DNA of 64,000 nucleotides from Silene latifolia (lineage: Eukaryota; Streptophyta; Magnoliopsida; Caryophyllales; Caryophyllaceae): NCBI RefSeq assembly GCF_048544455.1, contig NC_133537.1, positions 307,309,738-307,373,737 of the forward strand, in the 5' to 3' direction. Shown here piece after piece: positions 58,082 to 64,000 of the stretch. Position 1 is the stretch's first letter; every line of letters starts with the position of its first letter. The notes under the pieces were generated by a model that did no database searches, had not been told where the DNA came from, and saw nothing but the letters and a program-made list of their open reading frames with translations. A program made the translations under genes and the position numbers.

Positions 58082-58838
58082 TAGAGCTGATCATATTCGG
58101 GCTGGCCCGTCCAGTCCGGCCCGTTCGGCCCGCTACTTAAGCGGGCTCGGTCAGAAAAATATTAAAATATACGGGTAATGGACAAGGAAAACACGGCCCG
58201 CTAAATTATTGGACGGGTTAGGACTAAAGAAAAAAGTTCGTGGACAACCCGCTAAGCCCGTTAAAGCTTTTAATGTAATTTACTTTGTTAAAATTATCTA
58301 CGCAAATTAATTAACTAAGGCCTATATAACTATCCGAAACCCAAGTAAACTAATAAAAAACATAACAAACTGAAATCTTAAAACATCACCCGCATCCGCT
58401 TACTGATTGTTGAACCCTTCATCCATTTGCTACGCATTAAAGCAGCCGCTAAACCTGAATTTTCATTCTTTTATTAATTTTTATCCTTAATCAATCTATT
58501 TATCAAATCTGAACCCTCTTTCATATTCTACACTTGATCCATGAGATTATCAGTATGCGATCTTATTTCTCGTCCAATAAACATGTACTATACACAGAGA
58601 CACCACTTTTTGGTACACAGAGACACCATTGTTTTTTGGTAGACAGAGTCTTATATTATACTTGTTTCTAAAGCCCGCCGGTCCACTGGCAGGCCCGCCA
58701 ACTTATATTGGACGGGTACGGACAATTTCAACAAGCCCGCTATAGCGGACACGGACATAAAAAAAATAGACCCGCTGGGCAATATTTAGTAGGATAGGCC
58801 CGTCCATGTCCGGCCCAAGCCCGCAAACGATCAGCTCT
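58082..58838. mobile_element. hAT-like non-autonomous transposon
   Basis: This 757-bp element has near-terminal inverted repeats TAGAGCTGATC and GATCAGCTCT and a perfect 8-bp target-site duplication ATTTGAAG (58074-58081 and 58839-58846). An 8-bp duplication is diagnostic for the hAT superfamily. About 180 bp at each end are GC-rich and full of GGCCCG/CGGGC motifs in inverted arrangement. The middle is AT-rich and non-coding. Confidence 0.88.
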
Positions 58839-58961
58839 ATTTGAAGAGAGAAAGAAAGAGAAGAAAGTTTACCGAAGAGGGAGAGAGATGACAAAAGAGG
58901 GTTTAAGCGGCTGTTTTTTTTGGTACGCATGAGGGGCAAAGACCCGAAAAATACAAAGCAA

Positions 58962-59660
58962 CTAAGGCATAATTAAGCGAGGGAAAGCAACTCCTAGCAA
59001 ATCTTCACGTAGAATCGTTCGGAGCTCGTCAGGCGGAGAATCAAAAGAAGTAGCGGATGTCGAAGAGTGAACTCCAACATTTGCAGGCCAATCTGCCGCT
59101 CGATTGGCCTCTCGAAAAACATGGTCCACTTTAACATTCCATCCCGTCATATTGATCAGCTCTTTACACCGAAGTACCAATGGACGCAGGCTGCCACTCG
59201 TTAATTGATTTTCTTGAATTAAATTTACACAGGACAAATTATCCATATGAACTAGGGTTTTAGTGATGCCAAGAGCCCGAGCTCGCTCCAACCCCTCCAC
59301 AACAGCTCGCATTTCGGCTTGCATAGATGTACATAACCCGTACGAAAAAACGAAAGCAGAATGAAAATTACCGGTATCGTCTCTCAGTATCCCTCCACAC
59401 TCTGCCGGTCCTGGGTTTCTTTGCGAAGCACCATCCGTATTAAGTAAGAACCAGCCAAACGGAGGAGGATTCCATCTAATATACCTTTCAACTCGAGATG
59501 TGCCCGGACTTGGTACAAAAAGTGAATAAGGATCGAAAGCTCTAGATGAAGTTTCGAACTGTTGGTGTGAAAACCTTATGGGGTCGATCGTATTTTCTTC
59601 TGCTCTAATAAGGATCTAATACTACATTGTTCCTCCATCGCCATAACCACCAACATGTTA
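58962..59660 (-). pseudogene. LINE ORF2: RNase H domain
   Basis: The frame 59324-58962 carries 'MQAEMRAVVEGLERARALG', 'VHMDNLSCVNLI' and 'VDHVFREANRAAD', the conserved RNase H (RVT_3) pattern. Upstream parts to about 59580 encode the start of the domain in other frames. It ends with a stop at 58962. 'ADWPA' replaces the family's usual 'ADxLA'. Confidence 0.8.
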
Positions 59661-60272
59661 TAGCGAATTTCATTGACCAGTTTGAGGATGATAAGGAGGA
59701 GCCATTACTGGCATTTTTCGAAATCCAGTGATGAATTGGTCCGTGTAAAAATCATTAGAATTTGCATAATCACCGAGTTGTGACCATATCTCGCTTGATA
59801 CTGGACAATGGTGTAGCATATGGTCTGTTGTTTCATCGTCTTCGTTACATTTCGGGCAAATTGGATCGTTAGCGAGGCCTCTACGGACCCGATTGTAATT
59901 AGTCATAATACGTTCATGTGCCGATAGCCATATGAAAAAACGAATGCGCTGCTGTACCAGGAGCTTCCATATAAGATGCCATGTTGTGAAGTTATTAACC
60001 GGAATATCTTCATAAGATTTGAGAATGACAAGGGCAGACTTAATGGAGAAACGACCATGAGTCGTTCCATTCCAGTGAAGTGTGTCTTTTAAATACAGTT
60101 CAGGGGATAACGTGTAGGCTGCAATTTTTTGAAGCTCCTCCTACGGTAAGTAATTCGAGAATACGTCCCACTTTCAACCTGAGCCTTCATCCCACATTTC
60201 GCTCACAGTCGCGCCAAGAATAGAATCGAGAATGGGCTTCAGGACTTTATCTGATAAACACCCTTTATCAAC
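59661..60272 (-). pseudogene. LINE ORF2: zinc-finger (zf-RVT) region
   Basis: The frame 59906-59670 shows 'CPKCNEDDETTDHMLHHCPVS', the Cys-Cys-His-Cys pattern of the zf-RVT region between RT and RNase H, preceded by 'RRGLANDPICP'. Further upstream the sequence encodes the family's 'W....IRFFIWLSAHERI' stretch in broken frames. Confidence 0.75.
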
Positions 60273-61820
60273 TCAAGAATGATCCCAAAAAAGCGTTCTC
60301 CTTCCGTTTCCAACCGCGACTGAAGTATCATAATTGATCGTCTTTGCTTGCGAGGAAATACCGGTCGAAACATTCGACATATTTGCCTTAGGGATAAACA
60401 TATCAACATCACAACGGCTATTACAATACTCACTTCTTAGGACTCGGGCCCAAAGGCGTGAAGGCTCGGAGAGGAGACGGTATCCTAATTTTGTAAGAAA
60501 TGCCGCATTGGACTGACGAGTAGAGCGAATACCCAAGCCTCCCAAGGACTTCGGTTTTTGGATGTTTTCCCAAGAAATAAGATGGATTTTCTTTTGCTCC
60601 TCATTACCTCCCCACAAAAAGCGCCTGGTCTTCCTATCCAAGCTATCACATATCGATCTCGGGATTTTTGCCGTCTGCATGCTATAATTGGCCAAGGTAG
60701 ATAAGGTAGACTCAACTAAGATGCTCCTCCCTGCCAAGGATAGATGCTTCGTTTGCCATCCAGATAGTCGCTTATTAAACTTCTCTTCAAGGTGCGCGAA
60801 GGTATCTTTTATGACGCGCCCATTAATGGTGGGCATGCCCAAAGAAGTCCCTAAATCCGGCGTGGTTTCGAACCCTAAAATTCCCGATATTTCTTCTTGC
60901 TCGGACAAAGGGGTGTTATTGGAGAAGAAATTTTTTGATTTCGCAACACTTACTTTTTCTCCCGAGGCAAGGCAAAAATTATCGAGAACACACTTAATAA
61001 CATAAGCTTGATCGGCTCTAGCTTCCGCAAAGAGGACCATATCATCAACGAAGAAGAGGTTAGAAATTTTAGGACCCCCTTTGCATATGGGTATCGGCAG
61101 CCAATCCGTATTATGCACTCTCTCATCTATGGCTTGCTGAAGTTTTTCCAAACACATAACAAATAAATAGGAAGAAAGCGGATCACCTTGGCGCACTCCT
61201 CTTGTAGGATGAAATTTTTCGGTTGGTTCACCATTCCAAAGAATTTGCATTGAAGTAGTAGTGACACATTCCATAATTGTATCAACAAGAAGTGCCGGGA
61301 AATACATATCCTTTAGCGTATCCCTGATAAAGCTCCACCTCAATCGATCATACGCCTTTTCCAAATCAATTTTAATTGCCATATACGCCTTTTTCCCTTT
61401 ACTACGACGCATAGTGTGAATTGCTTCCTGAAAAACTATAATATTATCGGTTATTTGATGGCCAGGAACGAACCCACTCTGGTACACCGAAATAAGACGT
61501 GGTAGCACTTTTTTAACTCTGTTTGCTAGGACCTTGCTGACGATCTTATAAGCAACGCTGCACAAACAAATTGGTCGGAATTGAGAGATATTTTCCAGCC
61601 CAGGTACTTTAGGAATGAGCACCATATTAGTATCGTTCATACCCGCAGCAAATCCCTTTCCTTCTAGAGCGTGAATGGCCATCGCACAAACATCATCTTT
61701 GACAACAGACCAGTGTTTTTGATAGAAAGGAGCTTGAAATCCGTCCGGACCCGGAGCTTTCAATGACCCCATATCAAAAATTGCTCGTTCAATTTCCGCA
61801 TGAGAATAATATTTATTCAA
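60273..61820 (-). pseudogene. LINE ORF2: reverse transcriptase (longest open block)
   Basis: This 515-codon open block carries all RT blocks: 'LKAPGPDGFQAPFY', 'LIPKV', 'FRPICLCSVAYKIVSKVLANR', 'QSGFVPGHQITDN', 'KIDLEKAYDRLRW', 'GVRQGDPLSSYLFV', the catalytic 'FVDDMVLFA' and 'FLWGG'. The catalytic motif has Val where plant L1s usually have Ala (FADD), which still keeps both Asp residues. 'AYDRLRW' replaces the usual 'AYD.v.W'. It would copy LINE RNA at nicked target DNA. It is bounded by stops on both sides; the left stop (TAG after DHS) falls where ORF2 should continue. Confidence 0.9.
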
Positions 61821-62310
61821 CCAATCCTAATGTTCATTGCTGAACTCTTGAAAAATATCATATGGTATGTCAGCAATAGCATCATCAGGACCTTCTTCTG
61901 TATATAGCTTCTGATAATAATCAACAATAAGACGCTTTGCTTCTCGCTATGCTCGACCCAGATGCCTTCATCATTTTTTAGGGCATTAATACGATTTTCC
62001 ACCTGCGAACTAACGTGCTCACATGAAAATAGGACGTGTTTCGGTCTCCATCTCGAATAAAATCTACCCGAGACTTTTGGTACCATAATAATTCTTCCCG
62101 CTCTAAAACCTCGTCTAATTCTCGTCTTAACTTTGCTTCTAATTTTATGAGATTACTTGCTCTTTGGACCGACAGTATTTTTTGACAACCTTCAATGCGT
62201 GCAAGGAGCTCTCGTTTTTTTCGAAAAATGTTTCCAAATACCTCCTTGTTCCATCTCTGCAATTCAGTAGAAAGATGAGACAACTGTGAGACGAGGTTGT
62301 TACCTCCTGT
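61821..62310 (-). pseudogene. LINE ORF2: linker between endonuclease and RT
   Basis: Fragments such as 'WNKEVFGNIFRKKRELLARIEG' and 'EELLWYQKSRVDFIRDGDRNTSYFH' match the conserved linker of plant L1 ORF2. A frameshift near 62030 and stops near 61820 and 62311 break it. Confidence 0.8.
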
Positions 62311-63117
62311 CTACTTTTCATTAACAAAATCTGAGAATTTCTCATGTGTTAACCATGCTGCTTGGAATCGGAAAGGTTTATAGATTGATTGCATAGGGGT
62401 AAACCCATTTGGCGAGATAAGGAGATGGCAGTGGTCAGATTGATAAGCCGACAGGTGCTTAACGCAAGCGCCCCCAAATAATTCACCCCGTTCACTATTA
62501 CAAAGAGCACGATCGAGTCTAGCGCTTTGTCGAGTTTTTGCCGAGTTGCCTCGTGCCCAAATGTGCGATGGACCTGAAAATTCGAGTTCAATTAACTCGC
62601 AATTCTCAATCCAATTATTAAAGGCATTGCACCTACGAACCATATTTTGATCCCCTCCGTGTCGTTCCTGAATTGTTCTTGTCTCATTAAAGTCTCCCGC
62701 GAGTATCCAAGGATGATTATGAGAATGAGCATAGCGTTCCAGTTCAGCCCATAATTCATGACGATTATGCAGGTTAGGGCTGACATACACTACCGAAAAG
62801 AATCAGGGAGAACCTTTACACCGGGCTACTTCAATAGTAATAAATTGGATATGATGTACAACCGGTTGAACAGTGACTATGTCAGGGTGCCAATATAACC
62901 AAATACCGCCGGTAAAACCAATAGCGTCAACTCTAGAATGTCCCTTATATCCCAGAATTTTACAAACATTTTCAGTATGACTACCATCCTTATGAGTCTC
63001 GAGGAGAGCAAATACCGTGGGTTTGTATGTTCGAATGACTTCCTTAAGGGCATTAATTTTACTTTTACTGCCGGTCCCCTGTATGTTCCATACCATACAC
63101 GTGATAGGGGACAGATT
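62311..63117 (-). pseudogene. LINE ORF2: apurinic-type endonuclease
   Basis: It begins 'MVWNIQGTGSKSK', the usual plant L1 ORF2 start, and continues with 'PTVFALLETHK' (catalytic Glu), 'GGIWLYW', 'WILAGDFNE' (catalytic Asp and Asn), 'RLDRALCN' and 'SDHCHLLI' (catalytic Asp-His). A stop near 62803 splits it. The enzyme nicks target DNA to prime reverse transcription. Confidence 0.85.
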
Positions 63118-64000
63118 TCTTGACAACGTAGGAATTCTATCTGACATATGAATAGGTACGTAAGATAAAAAAGATAGATATGCTCGACTTACTAGCGAGA
63201 GAATTTGATTAACATTCCATGCTATCGTCATCTCCAATTGGAGATTCGATGGGTCCTCTTGGATTGACTGGATTGTGACATTCATTATTGGGCTATCATG
63301 TACCATCACCACCATAAAGGGAATGCGCATCTCCGTCAAGAGCTTCGTCTTGCAGGTTTGTGACGGTGGTATCATCTCGAATCGAGGTGGTTCTGGAAGG
63401 TAGCGGAGCTATGGTAATGGTGGGTGAAGAAGTGATATATATGGGTTCATTATAGGAATCGTCATGAGTCCTCCTGCTATCGTCAATAATAGCTGAAGGT
63501 TTAACAATAGGGGAGGTTTTGCTACGGTTGTGAGATAGGTCACTATTGGTTATATCACTCAAGGTATTTTTTTGAGGTATCGTATGATTAATTGAGCTTG
63601 GTTTTCTCTTCACATATTTGGTAGATCTTTCAATGGATCGATTTTGGATGGAGGATTGATTAATATATTCCTTAATATTATTTAAGCTTAGATTTGCAAT
63701 ATTATGGGAAGTTTTTGATTGAGTATAATTTGATGAGGAAGGAATACTTGTGGGCGTATTTGATGGAGTGATAATAGGGATTGCATTATAAAGGGAAGTT
63801 TTGGAATTTTTGGGTTGAATATTGTTTGACGAGGAAAGAATATTTGTGTGCATATTAGGTGGAGCGATATTAGGAAAATTCTGCATATTACCTAGAATAG
63901 AATTATTTCCCTTGCTATGATTTTGATCCTTCAAGAGAGTAAATCGTGACCCAAAATTCTTACTGTGATCTTTTCCAAATTTGGATGCTTGATTGTTGGC
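63118..64000 (-). pseudogene. LINE ORF1 C-terminal part
   Basis: An open frame from the window edge to 63296 starts 'SKFGKDHSKNFGSRFTLL'; the 'GSRF..L' motif is common in the ORF1 C-terminal half of plant L1s. The rest is Ser/Asn/Thr/Ile-rich low complexity. The RNA-binding and CCHC parts would lie beyond 64000. A second frame (63375-63118) bridges to ORF2. Confidence 0.6.

Larger units (their letters stand above)
58914..64000 (-). mobile_element. L1-type LINE, 5' part beyond the window
   Basis: On the minus strand the order is ORF1 C-terminus, ORF2 (endonuclease, RT, zinc-finger region, RNase H), a short 3' UTR and an A-tail (plus-strand T run 58914-58921). ORF order, the shared ORF1/ORF2 junction and the C-terminal RNase H are typical of plant L1 elements. 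The element runs past 64000, so its 5' end and target duplication are not visible. Confidence 0.88.

Overview
The window is repeat-dominated nuclear DNA from a flowering plant, almost certainly a eudicot. The evidence is plant-type Ty1/copia and Ty3/gypsy elements with their typical primer sites, a Tat-lineage gypsy element with two RNase H domains, Stowaway, hAT, CACTA and Helitron DNA transposons, a plant L1-type LINE with a C-terminal RNase H, and an intron-containing plant SWIB-domain gene. A Caryophyllales source is possible because the Tat element resembles Retand-type elements with extra antisense coding capacity, but that is a weak inference. No prokaryotic, organellar or rRNA sequence was seen.

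Layout. Positions 1-30832 are a head-to-tail array of a Tat-lineage gypsy element: the tail of one unit, three LTRs (527-1160, 15236-15867, 29947-30832) and two internal regions. Both internal regions lack the same protease-plus-RT-core segment at the same junction. A decayed copia element (4770-13499, minus) sits in the integrase of unit A. A younger copia element (16122-24890, minus) sits in the gag of unit B. A Stowaway MITE (30483-30739) sits in the third LTR. All three insertions have recognisable target-site duplications.

Positions 30833-36933 are AT-rich spacer with a Helitron relic, a GT-rich unassigned segment, a CACTA-type transposon end (from 35092) and two decayed XS-domain reading frames facing each other (35686-36222 plus, 36508-36933 minus). 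Positions 36934-49495 are the 3' end of a different gypsy element (minus). Its LTR carries a solo copia LTR (37689-38965), and its internal remnant carries a complete copia element (39994-48951, plus). That element has nearly identical LTRs, broken coding frames and a remarkable leader array of at least 13 TCGATCGA palindromes (41399-41727).

Positions 49496-53090 are retrotransposon-derived spacer with a complete Helitron (51568-52312) and a Stowaway MITE (52838-53089). The only host-gene candidate is a two-exon SWIB/BAF60b-domain gene on the minus strand (57100-53787). Its 3.1-kb intron holds a diverged tandem duplication with a MITE, and its expected splice acceptor reads AT instead of AG. 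Then follow a Helitron 3' end (to 58027), a hAT-like MITE (58082-58838) and a decayed L1-type LINE (58914 to the window end, minus) that runs off the right edge.

Functionally this is a TE graveyard around one small gene. Every TE coding region is broken at least once. The best leads are the palindrome-array leader, an LTR block conserved across three copia families, the XS-domain fragments beside a CACTA end, the shared-deletion Tat array and the SWIB splice lesion.
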